A stretch of 15,454 nt of DNA from Candidatus Poseidoniaceae archaeon (GCA_949373265.1 CASICT010000014.1:1-15454); one strand, 5' to 3'; counted from the stretch's first letter, positions 7,236 through 15,276 are shown. The notes: a model not told the origin generated them from the sequence alone. Translations and numbers: made by a program.

Positions 7236-8005
7236 TCTGTCCCACCTATGTCGCTCAATCTTTCTGCTTCTTCAATCGAATGGCCTACAAGACGGATGAA
7301 TACATCTTCAAGAGTCTCACTTTCTGAATTTTTTAGTCCCTTAACTGTACCTGCAGCCAAGACCTTACCATTATTGATAATGGCCATTCTGTTACACATT
7401 CTCTCAGCCATTTCTAGAACGTGAGAGCAGAGGAATATCGTACCCCCATTAGCAACCATATCTAGCAACCATTGACGGCATTTCCTTTGATAGATAGGGT
7501 CAAGATTTGCAAATGGTTCGTCTAAAAATAGTAGTCGGGGCTCATGAATAAATGCTGAAGCCAACATCACTTTCTGGCGTTGACCCTTAGAGAGGTCTTT
7601 GCACATTGTATCACGCTTCTCTTCAAGACCAAACCAATCCATCCAATACTCAACTTTGTTATCTAAATCCTCGACCCCACGAAGTTTACCAACGAATTGC
7701 AAAAATTCACCCGGTGTAAGATATGAAGGTGGGGATTCCGATTCTGGAACGATACCAATGTTCGCTTTGAGTTTTTGTGGATCTTTAGCAGCATTGATTC
7801 CCAATACTTCAACACCACCGATACTAGGACGCAGTTGCCCGGTTAGTAATTTAATGAACGTTGACTTGCCTGCACCGTTAGGTCCGAATACTCCAAAAAA
7901 TTCACCTGAACTTACCTTAACGTCTAGGGGATGTAGGGCAATAAAATCACCATATCGCTTGCCTAAATCTTTAGCAACTACCAACGACTCATCGGGGTCA
8001 GGCAT
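7226..8005 (-). CDS. ABC exporter ATP-binding protein
   Basis: A 259-residue cytoplasmic ATPase of the ABC-2/NatA-like exporter type. Walker A is GPNGAGKST (41-49). The Q-loop region reads GIVPESES, with Glu where Gln is classical, a common variant in this exporter group. The signature is LSKGQRQKV (138-146), Walker B LLFLDEP (158-164), the D-loop FANLD and the H-switch LCSH (His195). All catalytic elements are present. The acidic C-terminus (GGTEEE) overlaps the next gene's ribosome binding site. The start at 8005 gives MPDPDES and a normal length; no clear ribosome binding site precedes it, so initiation may be leaderless. It heads a run with the permease and the UPF0200 gene and is divergent from the enoyl-CoA hydratase across 73 bases. 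Substrate unknown. Confidence 0.92.
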   Translation of the reverse strand: MPDPDESLVVAKDLGKRYGDFIALHPLDVKVSSGEFFGVFGPNGAGKSTFIKLLTGQLRPSIGGVEVLGINAAKDPQKLKANIGIVPESESPPSYLTPGEFLQFVGKLRGVEDLDNKVEYWMDWFGLEEKRDTMCKDLSKGQRQKVMLASAFIHEPRLLFLDEPFANLDPIYQRKCRQWLLDMVANGGTIFLCSHVLEMAERMCNRMAIINNGKVLAAGTVKGLKNSESETLEDVFIRLVGHSIEEAERLSDIGGTEEE

Positions 8006-8078
8006 ACCACAACGATAGGTATCTTCGTCTTCAATGTGTGCTTGAAGGTTGATTTGTCATGACTTCCTCGGGTGGTGC
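8006..8078. promoter_or_regulatory. Divergent intergenic region (exporter / enoyl-CoA hydratase)
   Basis: This 73-base gap must hold the start signals for both the ABC ATPase (minus) and the hydratase (plus). I see no convincing TATA/BRE element on either strand. The only clear signal is a GGTGG (8071-8075) just ahead of the hydratase ATG. The promoter call rests on gene orientation alone. Confidence 0.35.
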
Positions 8079-8903
8079 ATGAGCGACGTTCTAATCATCG
8101 ATGAAATCCCTTGCGAAAGCGGAGATGGCGTAATTGCGAAAGTGACAATTAACCGCCCAGACAAACTAAATTCTCTAAACCAAGAAGTCATTGCTGAAAT
8201 AAAAGAAATGTGTTCGTGGGCCGAGAATAATGATTCTGTTCGCTGTGTAATAATCACCGGAGCAGCACCTAATACTCCACCTGAAGGAAAGAGAATGAAA
8301 CCGAAATCCTTTGTTGCAGGAGCCGACATTACTGAGTTTGTGGGTAAAAAGTCTGAAGAAATCAAAGAGATATTTTCCGACAATGCGATAGAAGCAATTT
8401 GGAATTTGACCAAACCAACTATCGCTATGGTCGATGGCTTTGCCCTTGGAGGCGGATGCGAAGTTGCATGCTCATGTGACATCAGAATAGCAAGTAATGA
8501 TGCTATTTTTGGAACTCCTGAAATAAAACTCGGGTTGATCCCCGGATATGGTGGAACTCAGAGATTAGTTCATTTGGTTGGCTATGGAAAAGCCATGGAG
8601 ATGATGATGACCGGCAACAATGTGGATGCGGAAGAAGCATACAGAATTGGAATTGCAAATCAGTTGTGTTCTCCTGATGAATTAGAAGATGCAACTATGA
8701 AAATTGCACAAACAATAGCATCGAAATCAATGCACACTCTTCGTGTTGCAAAAAACACTATCCGCGCAGCATTGGACAATGGAATCACCAAAGGTGTTGA
8801 GATAGAAGCGAAACATTTTGCAGAACTATTCGATACTGAAGACAAAGAAATTGGAGTTCAAGCATTCCTGAATCGCGAAACTCCAGAATGGAAGCACCGC
8901 TGA
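8079..8903 (+). CDS. Enoyl-CoA hydratase (crotonase superfamily)
   Basis: A 274-residue crotonase, predicted to add water across the double bond of trans-2-enoyl-CoA in fatty acid or amino acid carbon breakdown (or to run the reverse dehydration). The oxyanion hole is formed by FVAGADI (78-84) and the GGG at 124-126. Both catalytic glutamates of true hydratases are present, Glu128 (GGGCEVA) and Glu148 (GTPEIKLG), 20 residues apart as in the rat mitochondrial enzyme (E144/E164). IPGYGGTQRL follows as in the family. A short extra loop (about 64-76, PNTPPEGKRMKPK) lies before the oxyanion strand. I start at ATG 8079 (MSDVLIID); an in-frame TTG at 8049 is less likely. It is a lone plus-strand gene with no neighbouring thiolase or dehydrogenase, so the exact substrate is open. 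Confidence 0.92.
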   Translation: MSDVLIIDEIPCESGDGVIAKVTINRPDKLNSLNQEVIAEIKEMCSWAENNDSVRCVIITGAAPNTPPEGKRMKPKSFVAGADITEFVGKKSEEIKEIFSDNAIEAIWNLTKPTIAMVDGFALGGGCEVACSCDIRIASNDAIFGTPEIKLGLIPGYGGTQRLVHLVGYGKAMEMMMTGNNVDAEEAYRIGIANQLCSPDELEDATMKIAQTIASKSMHTLRVAKNTIRAALDNGITKGVEIEAKHFAELFDTEDKEIGVQAFLNRETPEWKHR

Positions 8904-9785
8904 TTAATCTTCAGACATTTCATCACGAAGTGCCGCTAAAGCCCCCGATGCACCCGGAGGCGCTGGCAGAGGAGGTAGACCTAATTGTTCAGGAGTTGGT
9001 AATCCCTCGGGTAATGGCATAATTGGCTCATTCGAACGGTCGGTATCAACCGCCACATATCCGGAATCTAGTGGAATTCTTAGTTTTAGAAGGTTTGAAT
9101 CATCGATTCGCACAAGGGTTGCACCATATACGTGTCCTGCTTCTGCAGTTGTCGGTTCAATCAAAATATTATGTCCGTGGTTTTCACTCTGAATTAAACC
9201 GACTAAGTCTTCACCTGAGGAATGTTCTTCCCACATTTTAGCAGTTGAAGCTCTGATATCGGCCATTTGGTCACGACGGCGTTCTTCTATTCTTACTCGA
9301 ATGCGGTCATGTCGGTCTCTTTTATCATTGATATGTGCCGCTATATTGGCATCCTCTATCGATTGAGGGGACACTTCTACTACGAATTCATCAGCAACAT
9401 GAACCTCTTCAATTGAGACTTCGACCTCTTCAAGCCCATCATCTGGTTCAATTGAGATCATGCTGTCTTCATCTTCGGATTGAGATGCCATGACTTTGGC
9501 CATCTTTCTTTCACGTAACGATGCTCCATCCATTTCATCTTTAGTAATCACTTCAGGAATATCAACTTCAGAATCTACTTTTGATTCAGTCGTTACAGGT
9601 CGTGCTTTTCGCACCACCTTCGCAGGTTTTGCAACATCTCCTAAGTATACCCAAGCAATCGCTAAAATCAACGCAGCGCCCACTAGTGCCCATCGACTAT
9701 TTTCATCAAATTTACTCTGCATAGTGAAGAAGACACCAAGGTCTGCTATTAGCAGAATAAATACAACAAGTCTGGACATATTCAT
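8904..9785 (-). CDS. Unknown membrane-anchored protein with acidic middle and Pro-rich tail
   Basis: A 293-residue protein of no family I recognise. Two TM helices (about 4-23 and 32-50) form an N-terminal hairpin. A long, highly charged region (about 52-185) follows, strongly acidic at 100-135 and rich in Arg/Asp and helical at about 152-180 (for example RVRIEERRRDQM). A compact, probably beta-rich domain covers about 186-250 (GEDLVGLIQSENHGHNILIE, then YGATLVRIDDSNLLKLRIPL). The tail is rich in Pro, Leu and Gly (about 254-282). The start at 9785 (MNMSR) has AGGTGA (9796-9791) 5 bases ahead, better than an ATG at 9818. The C-terminal domain is probably cytoplasmic if the hairpin is in-out-in. 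It lies 40 bases after rdgB on the same strand and abuts the convergent hydratase gene with no gap. Confidence 0.75.
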   Translation of the reverse strand: MNMSRLVVFILLIADLGVFFTMQSKFDENSRWALVGAALILAIAWVYLGDVAKPAKVVRKARPVTTESKVDSEVDIPEVITKDEMDGASLRERKMAKVMASQSEDEDSMISIEPDDGLEEVEVSIEEVHVADEFVVEVSPQSIEDANIAAHINDKRDRHDRIRVRIEERRRDQMADIRASTAKMWEEHSSGEDLVGLIQSENHGHNILIEPTTAEAGHVYGATLVRIDDSNLLKLRIPLDSGYVAVDTDRSNEPIMPLPEGLPTPEQLGLPPLPAPPGASGALAALRDEMSED

Positions 9786-9825
9786 GCTGCTCACCTTTAT
9801 CCCAATACGACCGTACACAAGAATA

Positions 9826-10472
9826 TCACCCCAATCTGTCGAGGCTTGAAAGCAAACTTGAAAGTGCTCTCCGGCGATGAGAATAAAGTTGTTTTTCTTC
9901 TAAAGTGACACCTCCGAATGGCGTACCATGAGTACTAGTGACTCCAATTTCTCCAACCTCCAATGCGTTTCCATCATCGTCTAAATCTGCAGGGATGAAG
10001 ATAGGGTCGAAACCGAAAACCATCGCCCTCCACAGGTTGATGAGAAATCCGCCCAGGACAGACACCCTCTGCAACAGTAGTTTTACCATTATGATAAAGA
10101 ACGGAAACGGCTCTAAATTCGGCACTTCTTAGATTACCATCCTGAATTGGATTTTCACTGATTAGGTGGTCCATCAATTTCAAGATACCTGGAACTCCAA
10201 TAGTATCCAGAACATAAGAAGAGTACACTCCGGGAAAACCATTCAACGCATCAACGAATAATCCAGCATCCTCTACCAATATCATATCACCAGGATTAGG
10301 AAGGTGAGGGATAGCTTGTTCTATTTTTGAAAGTGCGACTATCTCTAAATCATCTGCTTGAGGCTCTTCTGCTTCAAATTCGAACTGTCTAACTGGGAAT
10401 TCCAAATCGTGCGAAATGCTCTCTGGCTTCGTCGACCTTTCCTTGATTACTGGTCATAAACCATAGGGTCAT
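9826..10472 (-). CDS. rdgB: XTP/dITP pyrophosphatase, RdgB/Ham1 family (two frame breaks)
   Basis: House-cleaning enzyme that hydrolyses non-canonical purine triphosphates (ITP, dITP, XTP) to the monophosphate and pyrophosphate. Three reading frames join into one Ham1 protein of about 214 residues. The N-terminus has the substrate-binding motif TSNQGKVDEA, starting at ATG 10472. The middle has FEAEEPQ, VEDAGLFVDALNGFPGVYSS (the conserved acidic/GFPG region) and AEGVCPGRI. The C-terminus has GFDPIFIP (family GFGYDPIF) and the T-HG-P/SHR region (FGGVTLEEKQLYSHRRRALS). Removing one base at the CCC run (10395-10397, plus-strand ggg) joins frame one to two. Removing one from the TTTT run (10016-10019, plus-strand aaaa) joins two to three. 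All expected motifs survive, so sequencing error is more likely than decay. It is divergent from crcB. Confidence 0.85.
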
Positions 10473-10537
10473 AATTGGGTCTCGTAATGGGAGGCACTTG
10501 AGGATGATTGATAGAGCCCCCACTCAAGGAGGGTTTT
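10473..10537. promoter_or_regulatory. Divergent intergenic region (rdgB / crcB) with crcB ribosome binding site
   Basis: A 65-base gap. AAGGAGGG (10526-10533) lies 4 bases before the crcB GTG and decides that start. A 6-base inverted repeat, CTTGAG (10497-10502) and CTCAAG (10523-10528), reaches into the ribosome binding site and could partly mask it. No TATA box or fluoride riboswitch motif is evident. Confidence 0.45.
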
Positions 10538-10891
10538 GTGAATTCATATCTGTTGGTGGCTTTAGGCGGAGCAATAGGGGCTACGCTTCGTTTCGCAGTT
10601 TCAGAAATTATTGAAACCCCTCAAGGAACTTTACTGGTAAATGCTCTAGGCTCATTACTACTAGGAGTATGCATGGCTGCTCTTGCAAATGAAGTCATTT
10701 CTAAAGAGATGTCACTTCTATTAGGCACTGGAATTTTAGGTGCATTTACTACTATGTCGACATTCTCCATCGAAACGATGGAGTTATGGAATGAGCAACA
10801 AAGTAAAGCGATCGGATATGTATTACTAACTATGGTTGTTTGTCCATTTCTGGCTTATGCCGGATGGGAAGCATTCGAAACTACTGTTTGA
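10538..10891 (+). CDS. crcB: Fluoride channel CrcB/Fluc
   Basis: A 117-residue membrane protein of the Fluc family, which forms dual-topology dimers that let fluoride leave the cell and so limits its toxicity. Four hydrophobic segments are present. Diagnostic motifs: GGAIGATLRF near the N-terminus, VNALGSLLLG (the conserved Asn and Gly) and GILGAFTTMSTFS, corresponding to the family's G-x-T-T-F-S-T-F-S segment that supplies the pore phenylalanines and the sodium site. Length is normal for a single-domain homodimeric Fluc. The GTG start at 10538 (VNSYLLVAL) is chosen for the strong AAGGAGGG just upstream; an ATG at 10508 would place that site inside the gene. It is a lone plus-strand gene whose end overlaps the convergent nadA by 11 bases. 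Confidence 0.93.
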   Translation: MNSYLLVALGGAIGATLRFAVSEIIETPQGTLLVNALGSLLLGVCMAALANEVISKEMSLLLGTGILGAFTTMSTFSIETMELWNEQQSKAIGYVLLTMVVCPFLAYAGWEAFETTV

Positions 10892-12012
10892 TTGTAAGCA
10901 TTCTTTCTAATGCCACTTTAGCGCCACTCTGAATTGATGGTTCAACTATTACTTGGTTTGGAACCTCTCCATCTGCGAGTCTTTCAAGAACATCCATCAA
11001 ATACACGGGGTGAATCATGTACATTGTTGAACAGGGGCAAACTGTTGGCTCCAAACATTGAATGTTTAGATTAGCATGTGCCGAATCTAGTCTTGCTACC
11101 ATATTGATTTCAGTTCCGACTGCAATATTTGTGCCTGGCTTTTGTTTTGCTACATATCTGCGAATAAATTCTGTGCTACCATTTGCATCTGCTGCTTGAA
11201 CAACTTCCATTGGGCATTCGGGGTGAACCACAACTAAGCCATCTGGATTTTCAGCCCTGAAGGCATCTATCTGTTCGACTGTAAATCTCTTGTGAACTGA
11301 ACAAAAGCCATGCCACAACACAATCTTTACAGAATCCGGTAAGGTGTTTTCTTCACCAGGAGTCCATACCGCCATCTTATCCAATGGAATTCCCATTGAA
11401 ATACCGGTATTACGTCCAAGGTGTTGGTCTGGGAAAAATAATACTGCCCCATCAGGACCTGCTCTATCGTATGCCCATTGTAAAACACCTGTTGCATTGG
11501 AAGATGTGCAAACAATACCGCCATGCCGTCCGCAGAAGTCTTTCAATTCAGCAGCACTGTTCATGTAAGTAACTGGAATTAGACAAGATTCACCCTCTTT
11601 CGCCGTTGCAGGATCGCTAAGTCCCGACTTAGCAAGGATATCACCCCATGCGATTTCAACATCATCAAGTGCAGCCATATCAGCCATCGAACACCCAGCG
11701 CGCATATTTGGAAGTATGACTCTCTGTTCAATCTGAGGTCAGAATATCGGCAGATTCTGCCATAAAGTGTACACCACAGAAAATGATGTTTTTCGCATTG
11801 GATTTTGCTGCCAATTCAGCTAATAAGAATGAATCTCCCAGCAAATCTGCATGCAGAACAATCTGGTCTCTTTGGTAGTGGTGGCCAAGGATGATCAGGT
11901 CTTCGCCCATCTGTTCCTTTAACTCCGTAATGCGTTGCGCTATCGCTGCTTCCTCTGGACCCATTGCGTCATTGGTGAAGTCAATGGCGCACATCGGCAA
12001 TGACATTGTCAT
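10881..12012 (-). CDS. nadA: Quinolinate synthase NadA (one frame break)
   Basis: Condenses iminoaspartate with dihydroxyacetone phosphate to quinolinate in de novo NAD synthesis, using a [4Fe-4S] cluster. The N-terminal frame (12012-11728) carries ILGHHYQRDQI and FCGVHFMAESADILTSD. The C-terminal frame resumes at EQRVILPNMRAGCSMADMA, exactly where the family continues. It then holds YMNSAAELK, CTSSNA, FFPDQHLGRNTG, HPECPMEVV and TVCPCSTMYM. The three cluster cysteines of the family correspond to those in FCGVHF, HPEC and CPCSTM, and all are present. One surplus T in GAT-TGA (11730-11731) makes a premature TGA; removing it gives one protein of about 376 residues. The start ATG at 12012 has GAGG 7 bases ahead. 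No nadB or nadC is nearby. It is divergent from bud32 and convergent with crcB. Confidence 0.92.
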
Positions 12013-12076
12013 AGGTGTGCCTCGGTTGTCCGTGCAGGCACTCCTTTTTCAACCATACACCACCACCGCTCTCTCA
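12013..12076. promoter_or_regulatory. Divergent intergenic region (nadA / bud32)
   Basis: A 64-base gap between the nadA and bud32 starts. The nadA side carries GAGG 7 bases before its ATG. The bud32 side has no evident ribosome binding site, so bud32 may be translated from a leaderless transcript. A pyrimidine-rich run with TTTTT near 12045-12050 lies about 27-32 bases ahead of the bud32 ATG, but it is not a clear TATA box. Confidence 0.3.
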
Positions 12077-12754
12077 ATGCAGGCATGGAATGGTGGGCAA
12101 AGACTCCATCTTGGCGCTGAAGCCGAGGTGATTTCAGGCACTTGGTTCGGAAGACCTGCGATTTTGAAAAAGCGGAGACCAAGAGGGTGGAGACATCCTG
12201 ATTTGGACCGCAGTTTAACTAAAAAGAGAATGACAAACGAAGTTAAACTAACTACTTGGCTAGCAAATATTGGCGCCCCGGTCCCAGCAATCTGGGATGT
12301 AGATATGGAAGAGAGTACAATAATAATGGAAAGAATTGATGGTAAACCATTAATTGAAGTTTTACACGCCGGCGAACATGATGATGAATTATTAAGAATG
12401 GTTGGAAAATCAATTCGAGTATTTCACAGAAATGCTGTAAATCATGGAGACCTTTCAACCAATAATATACTCATTACTGAAGACCGAAATGCCGTATTAA
12501 TCGATTTAGGACTGTCATCAAGGGAATATGAACTAGAAGGTTTTGGAATTGATTTACATGTGTTACATGAGATTCTCAGGGCAAGTCATCCTGAAATTGA
12601 ATCTGCGATGGACCGAGTTCTAGAAGGATACCTTAGCCTAGATGATGAACTTGGAGAACCAAATACAGCGCCTGGTGGAACACCACCAAGTGGCGCTGAT
12701 GTGGTCAAGAGATTAGAACAAATAATGAAGCGAGTTCGCTATCATAGTGGTTGA
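12077..12754 (+). CDS. bud32: Kae1-associated kinase/ATPase Bud32
   Basis: A 225-residue minimal protein kinase-like ATPase of the KEOPS complex, which with Kae1 makes the t6A modification at position 37 of ANN-decoding tRNAs. Visible hallmarks: GAEAEVISGTWFGRPAILKK (glycine-rich strand and ATP-binding Lys), the basic RRPRGWRHPDLD loop matching the family's K-R/YR-P-LD motif, and KKRMTNEVKLT. The catalytic loop NHGDLSTNNIL and the metal motif IDLGLSS (DLG instead of DFG) follow, then GIDLHVLHEIL and SHPE. Length is that of a stand-alone Bud32, not the Kae1-Bud32 fusion seen in some archaea. The ATG at 12077 gives MQAWNGG; the open frame extends upstream into nadA in antisense, which I discount. 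Its end is 8 bases from the convergent PAP2 gene. Kae1 itself is not in this window. Confidence 0.9.
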   Translation: MQAWNGGQRLHLGAEAEVISGTWFGRPAILKKRRPRGWRHPDLDRSLTKKRMTNEVKLTTWLANIGAPVPAIWDVDMEESTIIMERIDGKPLIEVLHAGEHDDELLRMVGKSIRVFHRNAVNHGDLSTNNILITEDRNAVLIDLGLSSREYELEGFGIDLHVLHEILRASHPEIESAMDRVLEGYLSLDDELGEPNTAPGGTPPSGADVVKRLEQIMKRVRYHSG

Positions 12755-12765
12755 ACGTTTGTTCA
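12752..12765. repeat. Small palindrome joining two convergent stop codons
   Basis: TGAAC (12752-12756) and GTTCA (12761-12765) form a 5-bp stem with a GTTT loop. The left arm contains the bud32 stop and the right arm the stop of the PAP2 gene on the other strand. It may serve as a shared transcript end, but it is short and part of the symmetry follows simply from two facing TGA codons. Confidence 0.3.
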
Positions 12766-14850
12766 TAATGCGACTTTGTCGCTGTATTCACTAGTGGCTT
12801 TATTTGCTTCATTTTGCCTCTGTACTAAATTAATCAAAATCAATGCTAATGCTAAAATTACTCCAAACTTTAGTACATTCGAAGCATAAGGTTGTAGTTT
12901 AGGTTCTTTAGCTTGTACTTCAACACTAATATCGCCATTTTCATCCAATTGCTGGTACACATAATGGTCTTTCAATACCATAGGGTCCCACTGGTCTAAT
13001 TCATCAGCAGTCAATTGTTTTGTGATATCGGTTCCCAAGTCGTGAATCATTATTTCTCGGTCTGATTCTTTACTTGTCGCATTACCGGGGTCGATATTTC
13101 GATAAGAAGAAAACATCAGAATACCATGGCCCATATGAGGATCGAATACTGCGTATTTCGGGTCAGATATGATTTCGCTCTCTCCAGAAATTGTATCAAA
13201 TAGCAATAATCTAGTAGTAGCATTAACATCAATTGTTACTGCTAATTTGTTTTCATATAGTGCTATATCAGTAATTGTTGCATTCTCAAGGTCAACATTA
13301 AACCCTGAATTCTCTAGAATTTCATCTTCTACTTCATCTGCTGTTGCATTAGCATGAATTGCTATCAACCCTACTTCGTCAACCAACCCAATATGAACCA
13401 TATCTGTATCACTAGCAAATACTAGTGCCACTTGGTCTTCTACCGATTCGAATAACAGTACTGAATCACCATCAGGTGCAGCATGCCCTAGCATCTCATC
13501 TCCATTAAATGACCAATATTTTATCTGTCCATTTTCGATTACCGCAAATCGGTCATTTGATACAAAACTAACTTTGCTTGGAGATTCGACAGTAAAGTTG
13601 GTTTGAACAATTTCAGGATTGTTCAAATTTACCAAAACTAATTCACTTGCATTAGCCATCAAAAGCATATCACCTCTGATATCATATGTTGAATTTTCAT
13701 CAAGTGTAGGTTGAACAACATCAATTTCTGATTCTAAATCAGATAAGTCGTGAACTACTACTAAAGCAGCATCTCCTCTATCATCTAAAGTGACAAGCCA
13801 ACCATCAGCAGCTGCAACGCCTACCGGAGCATCAACCCCTCCAGCCGGAATGGATTGATGGGTCAAATCCCAAGTTATTACTCCCGCAACTACAATCATT
13901 ACAACCGTCAGTAAAACTCCAGTTTCTTTACTGGAAGGCCTTGAATAACGAGTGAAAAGTCGGGAAAAACCTCCTTTGACTACGCCTAATGCCCGACGTG
14001 GGTTTGTAAGAAGAGTGGCCATTCTAGCATTTATTGTCCTCTCATCAAACAATCGCCATAATGGATCTGCCAATTTATTGGCTATACTAACTGCAATAGC
14101 AGCGACTATCATACCGCCAATAATATCCATGAACCAATGTATTCCAAGATAAAGAATACAGAATGCAGTAAGTAGCACGTAAGCGAAAACGATTCTGCGA
14201 TAAATTTTCCATCGCCCATCTGTATCAAAGCGAAGTAGACAAAGCCATACTGCAAATGGGAATCCAATATGTAAACTAGGCATCCCATTGGTCAGTGGGT
14301 CTATTCGATGAAACCAATCATTGATTTCGGGAGTATGGTTGTATGCAAGTGTCTCCATTCCAGGAATGTAATTTCCTGTGACGTGTACATTGAAGAAAAG
14401 GTAGAACGGTATTGCTAAAATGTAAACCCAAAAAATAGTCAAACTAATTCTGTCCGCCATATATCTGTCATCGAAATATGCGAAGTAGAAAATTGACACG
14501 TAACATATTACCATAAATCCAACAACGTAGAAGTGAGTCATGAAAGAAGTTAACCAATCTGACAGGAATGTCTCTTGAACCCATAACGCCATATCTCCTT
14601 CAATTGCATATATCCACGGAGTCATGTTTAGCATTCCATCGGTATTGGCCATCAAAATACGGTCGATTTCATCTAAGAAGTCTTTAGCGTTGTAGATTAG
14701 TAAAACCATTGCAAAATGTAACCAATAACGGCGCAGGAAGTCGATGAAACCATGAGATGTAACTTTCGCCCAAGGTGGTTTTACCAAAGGCATTAGGAGA
14801 ACTCCGATAGCCAATGCGGAAATCAACCAAGTCAGATATATTCCATCCAT
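12763..14850 (-). CDS. PAP2/AUR1-like membrane enzyme fused to a large exported domain
   Basis: A 695-residue two-part membrane protein. Residues 1 to about 260 are a multi-TM PAP2-superfamily domain close to the AUR1/inositol phosphorylceramide synthase branch. The motifs are NGMPSLHIGF (His194) and YLGIHWFMDIIGG (His238, Asp242), the catalytic His/His/Asp set. The classical KxxxxxxRP first motif is not seen, as is usual in the AUR1-like group. Reactions in the family are lipid-phosphate hydrolysis or phospho-headgroup transfer; either could serve archaeal lipid or glycolipid synthesis here. After a basic cytoplasmic linker (about 268-310) comes a TM (about 311-328). About 330 acidic residues with repeated beta-strand patterns follow (for example SKVSFVSNDRFAVIENGQIK), resembling a beta-propeller sensor or binding domain outside the cell. 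A last TM (about 660-677) closes the protein. The start at 14850 has AGAGGT 7 bases ahead. Confidence 0.82.
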   Translation of the reverse strand: MDGIYLTWLISALAIGVLLMPLVKPPWAKVTSHGFIDFLRRYWLHFAMVLLIYNAKDFLDEIDRILMANTDGMLNMTPWIYAIEGDMALWVQETFLSDWLTSFMTHFYVVGFMVICYVSIFYFAYFDDRYMADRISLTIFWVYILAIPFYLFFNVHVTGNYIPGMETLAYNHTPEINDWFHRIDPLTNGMPSLHIGFPFAVWLCLLRFDTDGRWKIYRRIVFAYVLLTAFCILYLGIHWFMDIIGGMIVAAIAVSIANKLADPLWRLFDERTINARMATLLTNPRRALGVVKGGFSRLFTRYSRPSSKETGVLLTVVMIVVAGVITWDLTHQSIPAGGVDAPVGVAAADGWLVTLDDRGDAALVVVHDLSDLESEIDVVQPTLDENSTYDIRGDMLLMANASELVLVNLNNPEIVQTNFTVESPSKVSFVSNDRFAVIENGQIKYWSFNGDEMLGHAAPDGDSVLLFESVEDQVALVFASDTDMVHIGLVDEVGLIAIHANATADEVEDEILENSGFNVDLENATITDIALYENKLAVTIDVNATTRLLLFDTISGESEIISDPKYAVFDPHMGHGILMFSSYRNIDPGNATSKESDREIMIHDLGTDITKQLTADELDQWDPMVLKDHYVYQQLDENGDISVEVQAKEPKLQPYASNVLKFGVILALALILINLVQRQNEANKATSEYSDKVAL

Positions 14851-14928
14851 GGCTAGACCTCTAATTGATATCGTGAATGAATGACATACAAGTGCGTTAC
14901 TACGGTAAACACATCCCTACTGGATGTT

Positions 14929-15276
14929 TTACCATGCTCCGTGAACATAGGCCTTCCCATTATCAGGGTCTTGTTTTTGTCCAATACTCCAAATTCGTTC
15001 GAACCTGTGAATGCCAGATGAACAGCCACTAGTCCATTCAAAGGAGAGGGCATAATGACCGACTGGGCGGACAGTAGGTTTTTCACGCGGTAACTTTTCG
15101 ATATTACGGCGAAGTATCATTGATGATTCATCGCTATTACGTTGTGGTGAACATTTAGCACAAGGGCAGGCATGGCGTAAATTATCGTAAGTTATCTCAT
15201 GCTCTGTTCCATCTGACCACGTAAGATGCATATCGAAATCTCTACGTTCTAAGCGGTTCAATTCTGGAATTTCCAT
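14929..15276 (-). CDS. DUF971 protein (Fe-S carrier partner)
   Basis: A 115-residue DUF971 (GBBH-like N-terminal) domain protein. Features: TWSDGTEHEITYDNLRHACP near the N-terminus; the CPCAKC cysteine cluster (starting about residue 37), which fits metal or Fe-S binding; VRPVGHYALSFEW; and an SGIHRF segment matching the family's SDGH-x-GIY region. A Cys stands where the family usually has the His of SDGH, which may add a metal ligand. The start at 15276 is 10 bases after the Mrp-like stop (15287-15289), and a GAGG overlaps that stop, so the two genes are translationally coupled. In plastid HCF101 a DUF971 domain is fused behind the Mrp-like ATPase, which supports a role in Fe-S cluster transfer. 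The 78 bases after it (14851-14928) hold no gene, only the next gene's ribosome binding site. Confidence 0.82.
   Translation of the reverse strand: MEIPELNRLERRDFDMHLTWSDGTEHEITYDNLRHACPCAKCSPQRNSDESSMILRRNIEKLPREKPTVRPVGHYALSFEWTSGCSSGIHRFERIWSIGQKQDPDNGKAYVHGAW

Noticed and set aside
7599..8018. Plus-strand open frame of 139 codons
   Set aside because: It is fully antisense to the ABC ATPase, which has all family motifs. The translated product is Ser/Pro-rich without recognisable features.
8057..8482. Minus-strand open frame of 141 codons
   Set aside because: Antisense to the enoyl-CoA hydratase with its catalytic residues; no protein-like motifs.
9826..10472. Decayed rdgB pseudogene
   Set aside because: Every family motif is preserved on both sides of the two breaks and each break is a single surplus base. 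Decay would be expected to damage motifs as well, so error is likelier.
10473..10537. Fluoride riboswitch ahead of crcB
   Set aside because: The gap is only 65 bases and I do not find the conserved pseudoknot segments of the fluoride aptamer. The only pairing is a 6-base inverted repeat touching the ribosome binding site.
147..11731. Programmed +1 frameshifting as the main explanation for the four breaks
   Set aside because: There is no common slippery heptamer, stimulatory structure or shared stop context, and two breaks fall in one small housekeeping gene. It is kept only as an alternative in the findings.
11891..12076. N-terminal extension of Bud32 by 62 residues
   Set aside because: It would run antisense through the nadA start. 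Bud32 similarity begins after ATG 12077, and length without the extension fits stand-alone Bud32.
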